From contig JAAYLH010000098.1 in the NCBI GenBank assembly GCA_012521995.1, forward strand, positions 1 through 58,355: a DNA stretch of 58,355 nucleotides. Direction: 5' to 3'. The translations under genes were made by a program, and so were the position numbers. Positions 1 to 9,427 of the stretch are shown in pieces; position 1 is the first letter of the stretch; each line of letters begins with the position of its first letter. The stretch is from Bacteroidales bacterium. Lineage in GTDB: Bacteria > Bacteroidota > Bacteroidia > Bacteroidales > UBA7960. The notes under the pieces were generated by a model. It ran no database searches. It had not been told where the DNA came from and worked only from the letters and a program-made list of their open reading frames with translations.

Positions 1-148
1 AGGCGCAATAGGCTTCATTGATGCTGGCCTTGCCGGCCCGGATTGATTTGATCTCGGTGCCCGTCAGCACAATGCCTGCAGTGAACTTTTCCAGGAGTAA
101 AAATTCAAAGCCTGCCTTTTTGTTTCTTATGTTGATTTTTCCGGCCAT
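1..148 (-). CDS. smpB: SsrA-binding protein SmpB (N-terminal part, runs off the window)
   Basis: The minus strand opens with an ATG at 148 and reads through to the window edge without a stop, giving 49 residues. The stretch [16 protein letters not shown] followed by an NEAY-like segment is the SmpB core signature. SmpB binds tmRNA and brings it to stalled ribosomes for trans-translation. Only the first third of the roughly 150-residue protein is visible, so the C-terminal tail that acts in the decoding centre cannot be judged. It is the outermost gene of a leftward pair with the small membrane protein at 299-460. Confidence 0.9.
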   Translation of the reverse strand, partial: MAGKINIRNKKAGFEFLLLEKFTAGIVLTGTEIKSIRAGKASINEAYCA

Positions 149-298
149 AGGTTGATAAGGACGCAAAATTACGAAAATTCAGGGAGCATTGAGGCTTGTT
201 TAAAAACAAAGATCATGGCAGGCTTCTGAAGTGAAATCATACGCAATTTTTGCTGCATTTCTCCATGCTCAATGACTTATATTATCTGGCGTTCATCC

Positions 299-460
299 TT
301 ATTCCAAATATAATGAAACGGTCCAGGCAATGACTGCAGCCAGGATCAGGTAGGCCAGCAGTTCATAAAAGAAAGGGGGCAAGGCCCGGAATGCAGGATT
401 TTTGGGCTGGTTGTGCTCGTCCCAGGTTCTTGTAATATATTTGATGAGCTTACGAAACAT
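299..460 (-). CDS. Small membrane protein, 53 aa, unknown function
   Basis: An ATG at 460 opens a 53-codon frame ending in TAA at 299-301. The N-terminal half is basic and polar (MFRKLIKYITRTWDEH), then comes a proline-containing linker (NPAFRALPPFFYE) and one hydrophobic segment of about 18 residues (ELLAYLILAAVIAWTVSLYLE) ending the protein. This suggests a single-span protein anchored by its C terminus with a cytoplasmic N-terminal part. I do not recognise a named family. It lies 150 bases upstream of smpB on the same strand. A codon-like, protein-like composition and a clear start support it as real, but it is short and has no homology evidence here. Confidence 0.6.
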   Translation of the reverse strand: MFRKLIKYITRTWDEHNQPKNPAFRALPPFFYELLAYLILAAVIAWTVSLYLE

Positions 461-717
461 TGTATTTGGTTTGTTTTTATTGAAATATTTGATTGCAATT
501 TAAATATTCCTGATTTAATTGTTTACTTTTTTTTTGAACATATTTTGCTTATCAGCGTTTGCATAGCAGATCTGTTAATGGATTTTTCACAAAAAAACTG
601 ATTGTGGCATTCCTTTTGTGAAAGATCAAAAACCAATTGCTTTATTTTAAAAACAAGCGACGTTTTGCCATCGTTCAAAACAAATTAAAAAAAAGTTGTT
701 TGTTAACTAAAAAAAAT

Positions 718-725
718 TACTTTTG
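718..725 (+). promoter_or_regulatory. Promoter -7 box upstream of the DUF2795 gene
   Basis: TACTTTTG matches the Bacteroidota -7 consensus TAnnTTTG. A TTG at 696-698 lies 19 bases upstream and can serve as the -33 element. The start codon follows 26 bases downstream. Confidence 0.6.
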
Positions 726-751
726 CAAAAAATTTTAACCAGAACTCGCGT

Positions 752-973
752 ATGTATTGGACGCTTGAATTAGCCTCAAAACTCGAAGATGCACCATGGC
801 CTGCCACCAAGGAGGAGCTGATCGACTATGCCCTTCGCTCGGGCGCACCCATGGAAGTGATTGAAAACTTACAGGAAATCGAAGATGAGGGCGATGTATA
901 CGAAAGCATTGAAGACATCTGGCCCGATTACCCCACCAAGGATGATTTCTTTTTTCACGAGGATGAGTATTGA
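752..973 (+). CDS. DUF2795-type small acidic protein, 73 aa
   Basis: This is a 73-residue, strongly acidic cytoplasmic protein with no signal peptide. The opening MYWTLELASKLEDAPWPATK, the central block LIDYALRSGAP and the ending DIWPDYPTKDDFFF are highly characteristic of a small protein conserved across Bacteroidota and assigned to DUF2795. Its function is not known. It has its own promoter box at 718-725 and a strong intrinsic terminator directly downstream, so it appears to be a single-gene transcript placed immediately ahead of secA. Confidence 0.85.
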   Translation: MYWTLELASKLEDAPWPATKEELIDYALRSGAPMEVIENLQEIEDEGDVYESIEDIWPDYPTKDDFFFHEDEY

Positions 974-997
974 TTGACCGTTTTAAGAAAACACCAC

Positions 998-1026
998 AAA
1001 ACCGGCTTCACCAGCCGGTTTTTTTT
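998..1026 (+). terminator. Intrinsic terminator after the DUF2795 gene
   Basis: A seven-base-pair GC-rich stem (ACCGGCT with AGCCGGT, 5-base loop) is followed by a run of eight T. It separates the DUF2795 transcript from secA. Confidence 0.9.
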
Positions 1027-1073
1027 ACCCCCAGAAACCTTGGGTTTCGCTTCATTTTTTGGGCTAATTGGAT

Positions 1074-1081
1074 TACCTTTG
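1074..1081 (+). promoter_or_regulatory. Promoter -7 box for secA
   Basis: TACCTTTG matches TAnnTTTG. Transcription would begin near 1088, which puts the ATG at 1068 outside the transcript and supports the ATG at 1134 as the secA start. Confidence 0.6.
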
Positions 1082-1133
1082 CAATTCCAAAAAAAGTCTG
1101 CAACTTTTAACAACAATCATCCCTGACCATACT

Positions 1134-4100
1134 ATGCCCAGCCTATTTAAAAAACTTTTTGGAAGTAAAATCGATCGGGACTTCCGCGAAATAAAACCTC
1201 TTCTCGACCAGACCCTGCAGGTATACGAAGCCATTAAAAATCTTGACAACGACCAACTGCGTGCCAAGACCCTGGAGTTTCGCCTGCGAATTCGCGAAAA
1301 CATTAAGGCGGAACAGGATCAGATAGATCAGTTGCGCAAGGAAATTGAAAACAACTTTGCAATGGATGTTGAGGAAAAGGAGCGCCTTTACAACCAGATT
1401 GACGGCCTTGAAAAGGCCCAGGACGAAAAGACGGAGGAACTCCTCAGGCAAATTCTTCCTGAAGCTTTTTCGGTGATCAAGGAAACAGCCCGCCGCTTTA
1501 AGGAAAACAATGAAGTGAAGGTAACAGCCACGCAGATGGACCGAGACCTTGCTGCTTCCCGCCCCAGCATAACCATCACCGGCAATACGGCCGTTTACCA
1601 AAACCAGTGGATTGCAGGAGGCAACACCATCACCTGGGATATGGTCCATTACGATGTACAGCTTATTGGGGGTATCCATCTTCACCAGGGCAAGATTGCC
1701 GAGATGGCCACGGGTGAAGGGAAAACCCTGGTAGCAACTCTGCCTGTTTACCTCAATGCCCTTCCTGGAAAAGGGGTCCACATCGTTACTGTGAACGACT
1801 ACCTAGCCAAGCGTGACTCAGAGTGGATGGGGATGCTCTTTGAGTTCCACGGCCTTAAAGTGGACTGCATCGATAAGCACGAACCCAACTCCAATGAGCG
1901 TCGCAAAGCTTACCTTGCCGACATCACTTACGGCACCAACAATGAGTTTGGCTTCGACTATCTGCGCGACAATATGGCCAGGAACCCTGAGGAACTGGTG
2001 CAGCGCAAGCATAATTACGGCATCGTGGATGAGGTGGACTCGGTGTTGATCGATGATGCCCGTACGCCCCTGATTATTTCAGGACCTACACCCCAGGGTG
2101 ATAAGCATGAATTCCATGAGCTTAAACCCAAGATTGAACGCCTTGTAAATGCCCAGCGCACGCTGGTAACCTCTATGCTTGCAGAAGCCCGAAAATTGTT
2201 GTTGAGCAATGAAGGCCAGGCCGATGAGAAAAAAGGAGGGGAGCTTCTGCTTCGCTGCCACAGGGGATTGCCGAGAAATAAAGCATTGATTAAACTGCTC
2301 TCGGAGCCCGGCATAAAAACCATATTGCAAAAGACCGAGAACTTTTACATGCAAGAGCAGAACAAAAACATGCACATCATTGACGATGAGCTGTTTTTTG
2401 TCATTGAAGAAAGAAATAACTCCATAGAACTTACTGAGAAGGGAATTGACCTGATCACCAGCCAGACAGACGACCCCCATTTCTTTATCCTGCCCGATAT
2501 GGGATCGGAAATTGCGGAAATCGAGAAGGCAAACCTTTCGCACCAAGAGAAACTCGAGAAGAAAAACCTGCTGCTCAGCGACTTTTCTATAAAAAGTGAA
2601 CGGGTTCATACCGTGAACCAATTGCTTAAGGCATATACCTTGTTTGAAAAGGACACTGAATATGTGATCATTGAAAACAAGGTCAAGATTGTGGACGAGC
2701 AGACTGGCCGTATCATGGAAGGCCGCCGTTACAGCGATGGCCTTCACCAGGCCATTGAAGCCAAGGAAAACGTAAAGGTTGAGGCAGCCACACAGACCTA
2801 CGCCACAATTACCCTGCAGAATTACTTCAGGATGTATCGCAAACTGGCCGGTATGACGGGTACGGCCGAGACTGAAGCAGGCGAATTCTGGGACATATAT
2901 AAACTGGATGTAGTGGTGGTTCCAACGCACCGCCCCATAATACGTGCTGACCGTGAAGATCTGGTATACAAAACCAAGCGCGAGAAATATAATGCGGTCA
3001 TCGACGAGGTCAGCGACCTGATTTCTGCCGGGCGGCCTGTACTGGTGGGCACTACTTCCGTTGAGATTTCGGAAGTTCTGAGCCGAATGCTTAACCTGCG
3101 CAAAATCAAGCACAATATCCTCAATGCCAAGCAGCACCAAAAGGAAGCCCAGATTGTGGCTGAGGCTGGTCAGGCAGGAACAGTGACCATTGCCACCAAC
3201 ATGGCTGGTCGTGGTACCGACATCAAGCTTGGACCCGGTGTGAAAGAGGCAGGTGGTTTGGCCATCATCGGTACAGAGCGCCACGAGTCGCGTCGTGTGG
3301 ACAGGCAGTTGCGCGGTCGTGCAGGGCGACAGGGAGACCCCGGCTCCTCCCAGTTCTTTGTATCGCTTGAAGATGACCTGATGCGTATCTTCGGCTCCGA
3401 GCGGATCTCAAAGATCATGGACCGTATGGGCCTGCAGGAAGGGGAAGTGATCCAGCACAGCATGATCACCAAATCGATCGAGCGAGCCCAGAAAAAGGTG
3501 GAAGAGAATAACTTTGGCATTCGTAAGCGCCTGCTGGAATATGACGACGTTATGAATGCCCAGCGCGAGGTGATTTACAGCAAGCGCCGCAATGCCCTTT
3601 TTGGCGAAAGGCTGGCCGTGGATATTGCCAATATGATGTTTGACACCTGCGAGCAGATGATCATTGAAGGGCAGGACCTGGGTGACCACGATAGCTTTGA
3701 AATGAACCTGATGAAAACCTTTGGCTTGGAGTCACCCTTCAACGAACGGGAATTCCTGGATGAAAAAACAGAAAAGCTTACGGAAATCCTGTATGCCAAG
3801 GCAGTACAGAGCTATAAGGCCAAAAACGAAAGCATTGCCAATTCAGCCTTCCCTGTCATCAGGGATGTTTATGAGCGGGCTTCTGAGTTGTATGAAAATA
3901 TTGCCATTCCAATTACTGATGGCATCAAGAACATCAACGTCATCACCAACCTGAAGAAGGCTTATGAGACCAATGGCCGTGAGGTGGCCCTTTCCATTGA
4001 AAAGAACATTACCCTCGCCATCATCGATAATTCGTGGAAAGAACACCTCCGGGAAATGGACGACCTGAAGCAGTCGGTTCAAAGTGCTGCCTATGAGCAA

Positions 4101-4412
4101 AAGGACCCCTTGCTGATATATAAGTTCGAGTCCTTTGAGCTCTTTAAGCGCATGATCACAAAAGTGAACAGAGACATCATAGCCTTCCTGGTAAAAGCCC
4201 GCCTACCTATTCAGAATGCCGACCAGGTGCAGCGAGCCGCTGCTCCTGAACGAACCGATATGAGCAAGCTGCAGACAGGTCGCAGCGATATTCCGGGAAG
4301 CGGCCAGCGTAAGGCAGAACCCGTCAGGGTAGAAAAGAAAGTGGGCAGAAACGAACCCTGCCCTTGCGGAAGTGGAAAGAAATTCAAACATTGCCACGGC
4401 GCGGGGCTTTAA
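1134..4412 (+). CDS. secA: Preprotein translocase ATPase SecA, 1092 aa
   Basis: SecA is the ATP-driven motor that pushes unfolded preproteins through SecYEG. The Walker A motif MATGEGKT lies at about residues 192-198, the DEAD-type IVDEVDS follows, and helicase motif VI appears as [13 protein letters not shown]. The C terminus carries a zinc-binding [12 protein letters not shown] that contacts SecB or ribosomes. The protein is longer than the E. coli enzyme (about 900 aa), as is usual in Bacteroidota, with an insertion in the first nucleotide-binding domain. The frame is open from 1068, but the ATG at 1134 gives the typical start [12 protein letters not shown] and lies downstream of the promoter box. 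It leads a cluster of short-spaced genes reaching to 6842. Confidence 0.97.
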   Translation: MPSLFKKLFGSKIDRDFREIKPLLDQTLQVYEAIKNLDNDQLRAKTLEFRLRIRENIKAEQDQIDQLRKEIENNFAMDVEEKERLYNQIDGLEKAQDEKTEELLRQILPEAFSVIKETARRFKENNEVKVTATQMDRDLAASRPSITITGNTAVYQNQWIAGGNTITWDMVHYDVQLIGGIHLHQGKIAEMATGEGKTLVATLPVYLNALPGKGVHIVTVNDYLAKRDSEWMGMLFEFHGLKVDCIDKHEPNSNERRKAYLADITYGTNNEFGFDYLRDNMARNPEELVQRKHNYGIVDEVDSVLIDDARTPLIISGPTPQGDKHEFHELKPKIERLVNAQRTLVTSMLAEARKLLLSNEGQADEKKGGELLLRCHRGLPRNKALIKLLSEPGIKTILQKTENFYMQEQNKNMHIIDDELFFVIEERNNSIELTEKGIDLITSQTDDPHFFILPDMGSEIAEIEKANLSHQEKLEKKNLLLSDFSIKSERVHTVNQLLKAYTLFEKDTEYVIIENKVKIVDEQTGRIMEGRRYSDGLHQAIEAKENVKVEAATQTYATITLQNYFRMYRKLAGMTGTAETEAGEFWDIYKLDVVVVPTHRPIIRADREDLVYKTKREKYNAVIDEVSDLISAGRPVLVGTTSVEISEVLSRMLNLRKIKHNILNAKQHQKEAQIVAEAGQAGTVTIATNMAGRGTDIKLGPGVKEAGGLAIIGTERHESRRVDRQLRGRAGRQGDPGSSQFFVSLEDDLMRIFGSERISKIMDRMGLQEGEVIQHSMITKSIERAQKKVEENNFGIRKRLLEYDDVMNAQREVIYSKRRNALFGERLAVDIANMMFDTCEQMIIEGQDLGDHDSFEMNLMKTFGLESPFNEREFLDEKTEKLTEILYAKAVQSYKAKNESIANSAFPVIRDVYERASELYENIAIPITDGIKNINVITNLKKAYETNGREVALSIEKNITLAIIDNSWKEHLREMDDLKQSVQSAAYEQKDPLLIYKFESFELFKRMITKVNRDIIAFLVKARLPIQNADQVQRAAAPERTDMSKLQTGRSDIPGSGQRKAEPVRVEKKVGRNEPCPCGSGKKFKHCHGAGL

Positions 4413-4422
4413 TCCTGATATG

Positions 4423-4833
4423 ATGAATTTTATTTCCGAAACACACGTGCGGGTCCGCTATGGCGAAACCGATCAAATGGGTTTTGTCTATTATGGGAAT
4501 TATGCCTTGTATTTTGAAGTGGGACGAGCAGAAGCAATGCGCAAACTGGGGATGACCTACCGTGAAATGGAAGAAAAAGGCGTATACATGCCCATTGCCC
4601 AGATGAATGTCAAATACCTTAAACCAGGACGTTACGATGACCTGCTGACCATCCGGACCATCGTTTCCCAAGTTCCCACCTCCAGGATGGTATTCGATTA
4701 TGAGATATACAATGAGGAAGGAATTCTCCTTTGCAAGGGAAACACAGTGCTTGCCTTTATTAAGTATTCAAACCACAGACCGTGTCCCGCACCCGACTGG
4801 TTTTTGGAAAGGCTATTACCCTATACAAATTAA
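4423..4833 (+). CDS. Acyl-CoA thioesterase, YbgC/FadM hotdog family
   Basis: This 136-residue single hotdog-fold protein hydrolyses acyl-CoA thioesters in its family. The signature VRYGETDQMGFVYYGNYALYFE contains the catalytic Asp of the YbgC group, followed by the long helix region EAMRKLGMTYREME. Two in-frame ATGs lie at 4420 and 4423, 8 and 11 bases after the secA stop. An upstream ATG at 4372 lies inside secA in another frame and adds residues not typical of the family, so it was rejected. The tight spacing suggests co-transcription with secA. The physiological acyl-CoA is unknown. Confidence 0.88.
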   Translation: MNFISETHVRVRYGETDQMGFVYYGNYALYFEVGRAEAMRKLGMTYREMEEKGVYMPIAQMNVKYLKPGRYDDLLTIRTIVSQVPTSRMVFDYEIYNEEGILLCKGNTVLAFIKYSNHRPCPAPDWFLERLLPYTN

Positions 4834-4863
4834 AACAAATCTGAAAAATAAATTCTTGAACAA

Positions 4864-5259
4864 ATGGATATGAACATTTTTCTGGGAGAGAACCAGCGTG
4901 TAGAAGCACACTATAAAGGGTTTGTCATCCAAACCGACCAACCTATTACCGCAGGTGGAGACAACAGCGCTCCTGCGCCCTTTGATCTCTTCCTGGCCTC
5001 CATTGGTACCTGTGCTGGTTATTATGTAAAAGCCTTCTGCAACCAGAGGGGAATCCCAACCGATGGCATTACGCTTGTGCAGAAAACAAACCACAACAAG
5101 GAGACCCGTATGATTGCCTCCATTGAGATCAACATTCACCTCCCAAAAGACTTCCCTGATCGTTACCGCGAATCAGTAATCAAGGCTGCCAATGCCTGCG
5201 CCGTTAAGAAGCATATCGCCAATGCGCCCGAATTCATTGTGAATACCATTATCGAATAA
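4864..5259 (+). CDS. OsmC/Ohr-family peroxide reductase, 131 aa
   Basis: OsmC-family proteins reduce organic or hydrogen peroxide with a pair of cysteines. Both are visible: one in LASIGTCAGYYV (about residue 56) and one in ANACAVKKH (about residue 117), each on a helix as expected. The GG-N-APAPFDLFLAS block before the first Cys is also diagnostic. The protein is cytoplasmic and of normal length. It lies 30 bases after the thioesterase gene and 5 bases before the CoA-binding gene, so it is probably part of the same operon. The natural substrate cannot be read from the sequence. Confidence 0.9.
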   Translation: MDMNIFLGENQRVEAHYKGFVIQTDQPITAGGDNSAPAPFDLFLASIGTCAGYYVKAFCNQRGIPTDGITLVQKTNHNKETRMIASIEINIHLPKDFPDRYRESVIKAANACAVKKHIANAPEFIVNTIIE

Positions 5260-5264
5260 TCCAT

Positions 5265-5627
5265 ATGAGCAAGAAGACACTGGTCCTGGGAGCGAGCCAT
5301 AAGCCCGACCGCTATTCTTACCGTGCAGTAAAGAAACTGCTTGCATACAAGCACGAAGTGGTAGCCATCGGTTTGCGCGAAGCAAATATTGAAACAGTTC
5401 AAATTCAAAAAGGACAACCTAAGCTGGAAGGCATTCACACAGTCACCCTTTACATGAATCCCACCAACCAGGAACAATTCCTTGATTACATCATTGATCT
5501 GGAGCCTCAAAGGATAATCTTTAACCCCGGCACATGGAATCCCAAACTGGAAAAGATGGCCAGGGCGGCAGGTATTGAAACCGAGGAAGATTGTACCCTC
5601 GTTATGCTCAATGCAGGATTGTATTAA
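5265..5627 (+). CDS. CoA-binding domain protein, YccU-like, 120 aa
   Basis: This is a stand-alone Rossmann-like CoA_binding_2 domain. The N-terminal strand-loop TLVLGASHKPDRYSYRAVKKLL is the nucleotide-binding element, and later blocks VTLYMNPTNQ and RIIFNPGTWNP match the family. Such proteins bind CoA or an acyl-CoA but have no assigned enzymatic role. It follows osmC by 5 bases and precedes the PLP enzyme by 33, so it is translated from the same message in all likelihood. Confidence 0.85.
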   Translation: MSKKTLVLGASHKPDRYSYRAVKKLLAYKHEVVAIGLREANIETVQIQKGQPKLEGIHTVTLYMNPTNQEQFLDYIIDLEPQRIIFNPGTWNPKLEKMARAAGIETEEDCTLVMLNAGLY

Positions 5628-5660
5628 GATATTATTAAAAACAAATCGTAAAGTTTCGCA

Positions 5661-6842
5661 ATGGATACCAGGAAAAAAGGATTCAACACCAAGCTTATTC
5701 ACGCAGGAGCCTTTGAAGACCAGTTTGGAAGTGCAACCGTTCCCATTTATCAGACCAGCACCTTTAAGTTCAGGGATGCAGATCACGGGGCAGCTTGCTT
5801 CGCAGGGGAAGAAGATGGATTTATCTACACACGCATCAACAATCCCACCATTGACGCACTGGAGAAACTGGTGGCAGAACTAGAGAACGGCTACCGCGCC
5901 ATTGCCGTCAGCTCAGGGATGGGTGCAGTGAATACTATTTATATGGGATTGCTCAGCCAGGGCGACCATCTCATCAGCTCTGCAGCCGTTTATGGCCCTT
6001 CAAGGGTGGTAATGGAAAAGCATTATTCACGCTTTGGCGTTGAATCATCCTATGTGGACACCTCCAATCTTGAAAATATACGCAAGGCTATTCGCCCCAA
6101 CACCAAATTAATCTTTATTGAAACCCCGGCTAATCCAACCATGGACATCACCGACCTGGAAGGGGTGGTGAAGATTGCCCGTGAACACAAGCTGATCACT
6201 GTTTCTGATAATACTTTCAGCAGCCCCTACCTGCAACGCCCCCTGGATTTCGGTTTTGACGTGGTATTCCACAGCATCACCAAATTTATCAATGGCCATG
6301 CCGATGTAGTAGGTGGAATCGTGGTGACCCGCGAAAAAACCCTGCACGATATCCTGCGCCCCATGATGGTCAATCTGGGCTGTAATATGGACCCCCACCA
6401 GGCTTACCTGGTTATCCGTGGCCTCAAGACCCTGTCGCTCAGGGTGGAGCGTTCACAGCAAAATGCATTGAAAATTGCACATCACCTGCTAGATCACCCC
6501 AAAATTGAATGGGTCAAATATCCCGGTCTGCAGAATCATCCCCAGCATGATCTGGCCCTCAAACAAATGTCAGGCCCCGGGGCAATGATCAGTTTTGAAC
6601 TCAAGGGCGGCCTGGAAGCAGGGAAAGTCCTGATGAACAATGTGAAGCTCTGCATGCTTGCCGTATCGCTGGGTGGCGTCGAAACACTCATTCAGCATCC
6701 GGCCAGCATGACCCACTCAAAAATGGAACCTAAGGACCGCCAGGATGCAGGAATTTCTGATGGATTGGTGCGTTTTTCAGTGGGCATTGAAAACGTAGAA
6801 GACATTCTTGCCGATCTGGATCAGGCACTTGCCAAAATCTGA
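5661..6842 (+). CDS. PLP-dependent Cys/Met metabolism enzyme, methionine gamma-lyase-like
   Basis: This 393-residue enzyme belongs to the fold-type I trans-sulfuration family (methionine gamma-lyase, cystathionine gamma-lyase/synthase, O-acetylhomoserine sulfhydrylase). The PLP lysine is in HSITKFINGH (K208), with SSGMGAVNT for phosphate binding and the tyrosine-bearing YTRINNPT. Overall it resembles methionine gamma-lyase most. However, that enzyme's substrate-tuning Cys (in LYGC) is Pro here (Y111-G112-P113), so methioninase activity is uncertain. It is the last gene of the secA cluster. No terminator hairpin is apparent after it. Confidence 0.8.
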   Translation: MDTRKKGFNTKLIHAGAFEDQFGSATVPIYQTSTFKFRDADHGAACFAGEEDGFIYTRINNPTIDALEKLVAELENGYRAIAVSSGMGAVNTIYMGLLSQGDHLISSAAVYGPSRVVMEKHYSRFGVESSYVDTSNLENIRKAIRPNTKLIFIETPANPTMDITDLEGVVKIAREHKLITVSDNTFSSPYLQRPLDFGFDVVFHSITKFINGHADVVGGIVVTREKTLHDILRPMMVNLGCNMDPHQAYLVIRGLKTLSLRVERSQQNALKIAHHLLDHPKIEWVKYPGLQNHPQHDLALKQMSGPGAMISFELKGGLEAGKVLMNNVKLCMLAVSLGGVETLIQHPASMTHSKMEPKDRQDAGISDGLVRFSVGIENVEDILADLDQALAKI

Positions 6843-6943
6843 TGGCGTTTTTTTTTGCATTTTCTCTTTCAGAGAGGCATTTGTTTTAATAACTTTACAT
6901 GTTATAAAGCATTATATTTTAGTTAATTCCTAGGCATGTAATC

Positions 6944-9229
6944 ATGAGTGAGAAGCCCTATATTTTTTTGCTTGCTCTGTGCCTTTTACTGGCCCCGGAC
7001 GCTTCTGCCCAAAGGATAGGAGTAGTGCTCAGCGGTGGAGGGGCAAAGGGAGTGGCTCACGTGGGCTTGCTTAAGGCTTTGGAGGAAAACAATATCCCCA
7101 TCGATTACATTGCAGGTACTAGCATGGGAGCTATCATCGGGGGGATGTATGCCAGCGGATTCTCGCCCGACAGCATTGAAAAGATTGTGACCAGCCCTGA
7201 GTTCCAGTCCTGGGCATTAGGCACCATACAGGAAGAATACAACTTTTACTTCAAGCAGTTACCTGAAAATGCCTCCTGGGTCTCAGTGAAATTCACAGTA
7301 GACTCCGTCTGGCAGCCGCAATTACCTACGAGCCTGGTGTCCCCTGTTCAAATGGACTTCGCCGGGGTGCAATATCTCTCTTCAGTGAATGTCGCTTCAA
7401 AGGGCAACTTCGACAGCCTGTTCATTCCTTTCCGCTGTGTGGCTGCCGACATTGAACGTAAGGAGGCCGTCGTGTTCAGCAAGGGGCCTTTATTCCCCGC
7501 CATAAGAGCTTCCATGACTTATCCTTTTGTGTTCAAACCAATCAGGATCGATGGCAGGCTCCTTTTCGATGGCGGTATTTATAATAATTTCCCCGTGGAT
7601 GTGATGCAGTCAGAATTTGATCCTGACTTCATCATCGGTAGCGTGGTAGCCCAGAATTTCAAGCCCCCAACAGAGGATAACATCCGCTCACAGGTCGAAA
7701 ATCTCCTGGTTTCCAAAACAGATTACATTATTGATGAAGAATTTGGAATCCTCATCAAACCCGATATCCCCCAAGTCGGAGTCACCGATTTTTCCAGAAG
7801 CCACGAAATCCTCGATAGTGGTTACGTGGCAACACAAAAGGTCATTGCGCAAATTAAGGAAAGGGTTTCCCGTGAAGTAAGCTTGGAAGAAAGGAAAGCC
7901 CGCCGCGATGCCTTCGCAAAAAGGACCCCTCCTGTAATCATCGACAGGATTTTTTTCAGGGGGATGAATGAAGCCCAGATGGATTATATTTACAGGCTGC
8001 TCTATGAACGTAAACCCACTCCCATCGAGGAAATCAAGGTAGAATACTTCAAATTGCTGGCAGAGGAACATATTGAACTCCTGGTTCCAACAATCGAATA
8101 CAATCCTGAATCTGGTTATTATGACCTTTACCTTGATGTCACCCTTGACAAGGATCTTGTATTGCAATTCGGGGGTAACGTAAGCAGCAGCCCTGTGAAC
8201 CTGACCTTCATTGAGGCACAGTACCGTCGCTTAGGATATAAGGCTTATACTACCATCGCAAACGCTTATGTGGGAAGGTTTTACAATTCGGTCCACCTGA
8301 TGAGCAGGATGGGTTTTCCCACAAAAACACCCTTCTTCCTGGAAGGGAGTTATACCCTGAACAACTATAATTTCTTCCAAACCAATACCCTGTTCTTCCA
8401 GGATCAGACCCCCGCTTACCTGAGAATTAACCAGAACTTCCTCAACCTGAAGGGCGGCCTGCCCGCTCGTTATTCTGGTAAGATCCTGCTGGGAGCCACT
8501 ACCGGCATCACCCGTTACGATTATTACCAGACCAATCAGTTTGCCCGCACCGATACTACCGACCAGACTACGCTGAGCTTCTTCAGCCCCTATCTGGTTT
8601 TCGAACGAAATACCCTGAACCGAAAACAATTCCCCAACGAGGGCACCTTCTTTTCCATTGGCTTGCGCTATATCACAGGACTGGAAAGGCATACCCCGGG
8701 GTCCACCTCCTTCTTAACCCTGGGATCCCGCAATAAGCACGACTGGTTCCAGCTACGCATCGATTATCAGAATTTTTTCGCCAAAACCAATGCAATAACC
8801 TGGGGTTTCTTCTCTGAACTCATGCTTTCAAACAAAAGCCTGTTTTCAAATTATACCAGCAGCCTGCTTACTGCTCCCAGCTTTGACCAGGTACCTGAAA
8901 CACGGGGCATTTTTTTACCCCGGTACAGGGCAAATAATTTTGGAGTGGTAGGAATTAAAGGTATTTATTCTCTCTCCAGAAATACGGATTTAAGAATGGA
9001 AGCCTATATCTTTCAACCCGTTCGCGAGATCCTCGCAGGACCTGATCACGTGCCCTACCTCAGTAAGATTTTCGATCGAACTTATTTCCTCCTTTCCACT
9101 TCACTTGTAGCCAATACCCGCCTTGGGCCAGCCTCCCTGACCCTCAACTTCTTCGACAGATATGAAGTGCCTTTTTCCTTGTCCCTCAACTTTGGTTATC
9201 TCATCTTCAACGATAACCCTTTGCATTAA
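6944..9229 (+). CDS. Patatin-like phospholipase with outer-membrane barrel (PlpD-like)
   Basis: The protein has a signal peptide (cleavage near ASA-QR, residue 22) and then a patatin lipase domain. That domain shows the oxyanion loop GGGAKG (31-36), the nucleophile GTSMG with Ser60, and the catalytic Asp in DGG (D209). A POTRA-like region follows from about residue 330 (IIDRIFFRGMNEAQMDYIYRLL), then an Omp85-type barrel of aromatic beta strands to the C terminus. This is the type Vd (PlpD) layout: the barrel anchors the protein and the lipase is displayed or kept periplasmic. All catalytic residues are intact. It is monocistronic as far as can be seen. The lipid substrate is unknown. Confidence 0.9.
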   Translation: MSEKPYIFLLALCLLLAPDASAQRIGVVLSGGGAKGVAHVGLLKALEENNIPIDYIAGTSMGAIIGGMYASGFSPDSIEKIVTSPEFQSWALGTIQEEYNFYFKQLPENASWVSVKFTVDSVWQPQLPTSLVSPVQMDFAGVQYLSSVNVASKGNFDSLFIPFRCVAADIERKEAVVFSKGPLFPAIRASMTYPFVFKPIRIDGRLLFDGGIYNNFPVDVMQSEFDPDFIIGSVVAQNFKPPTEDNIRSQVENLLVSKTDYIIDEEFGILIKPDIPQVGVTDFSRSHEILDSGYVATQKVIAQIKERVSREVSLEERKARRDAFAKRTPPVIIDRIFFRGMNEAQMDYIYRLLYERKPTPIEEIKVEYFKLLAEEHIELLVPTIEYNPESGYYDLYLDVTLDKDLVLQFGGNVSSSPVNLTFIEAQYRRLGYKAYTTIANAYVGRFYNSVHLMSRMGFPTKTPFFLEGSYTLNNYNFFQTNTLFFQDQTPAYLRINQNFLNLKGGLPARYSGKILLGATTGITRYDYYQTNQFARTDTTDQTTLSFFSPYLVFERNTLNRKQFPNEGTFFSIGLRYITGLERHTPGSTSFLTLGSRNKHDWFQLRIDYQNFFAKTNAITWGFFSELMLSNKSLFSNYTSSLLTAPSFDQVPETRGIFLPRYRANNFGVVGIKGIYSLSRNTDLRMEAYIFQPVREILAGPDHVPYLSKIFDRTYFLLSTSLVANTRLGPASLTLNFFDRYEVPFSLSLNFGYLIFNDNPLH

Positions 9230-9295
9230 GCCTGCATAAGCATTTAAATGGTTAAAAATGAATAAAAAACATTTTCGTTCATACCAAAATATTTA

Positions 9296-9303
9296 TAATT
9301 TTG
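9296..9303 (+). promoter_or_regulatory. Promoter -7 box for the DUF349 gene
   Basis: TAATTTTG fits TAnnTTTG, with a TTTC about 19 bases upstream as a weak -33 element. It implies a 5' leader of roughly 115 bases. Confidence 0.5.
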
Positions 9304-9351
9304 TGGGCTTTAATCAAAAAGAACTGGCTGAATACCGGAATATTGGTTGAC

Positions 9352-9375
9352 ACACTTACGCGTGAAGTGTTTTTT
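9352..9375 (+). terminator. Terminator-like hairpin in the 5' leader of the DUF349 gene
   Basis: ACACTT pairs with AAGTGT across a 7-base loop and is followed by a run of T up to 9375. It lies between the promoter box and the start codon, so it could be an attenuator or the end of a short leader RNA. The stem is only 6 bp and AT-rich, so it may be weak. Confidence 0.35.
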
Positions 9376-9427
9376 ATGCCGCATTGCTCTGAAACTTTAA
9401 TTAGTAATTATTATTAATTTTTTCGTA

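Noticed and set aside
2079-3284. 401-codon open frame antisense to secA
   Set aside because: It lies wholly inside secA on the opposite strand, has no protein-like motif and no promoter or ribosome site. Long antisense frames are expected opposite a conserved, biased coding sequence.
5628-5660. SAM-type riboswitch ahead of the Met/Cys enzyme gene
   Set aside because: The gap is only 33 bases, too short for any known SAM aptamer.
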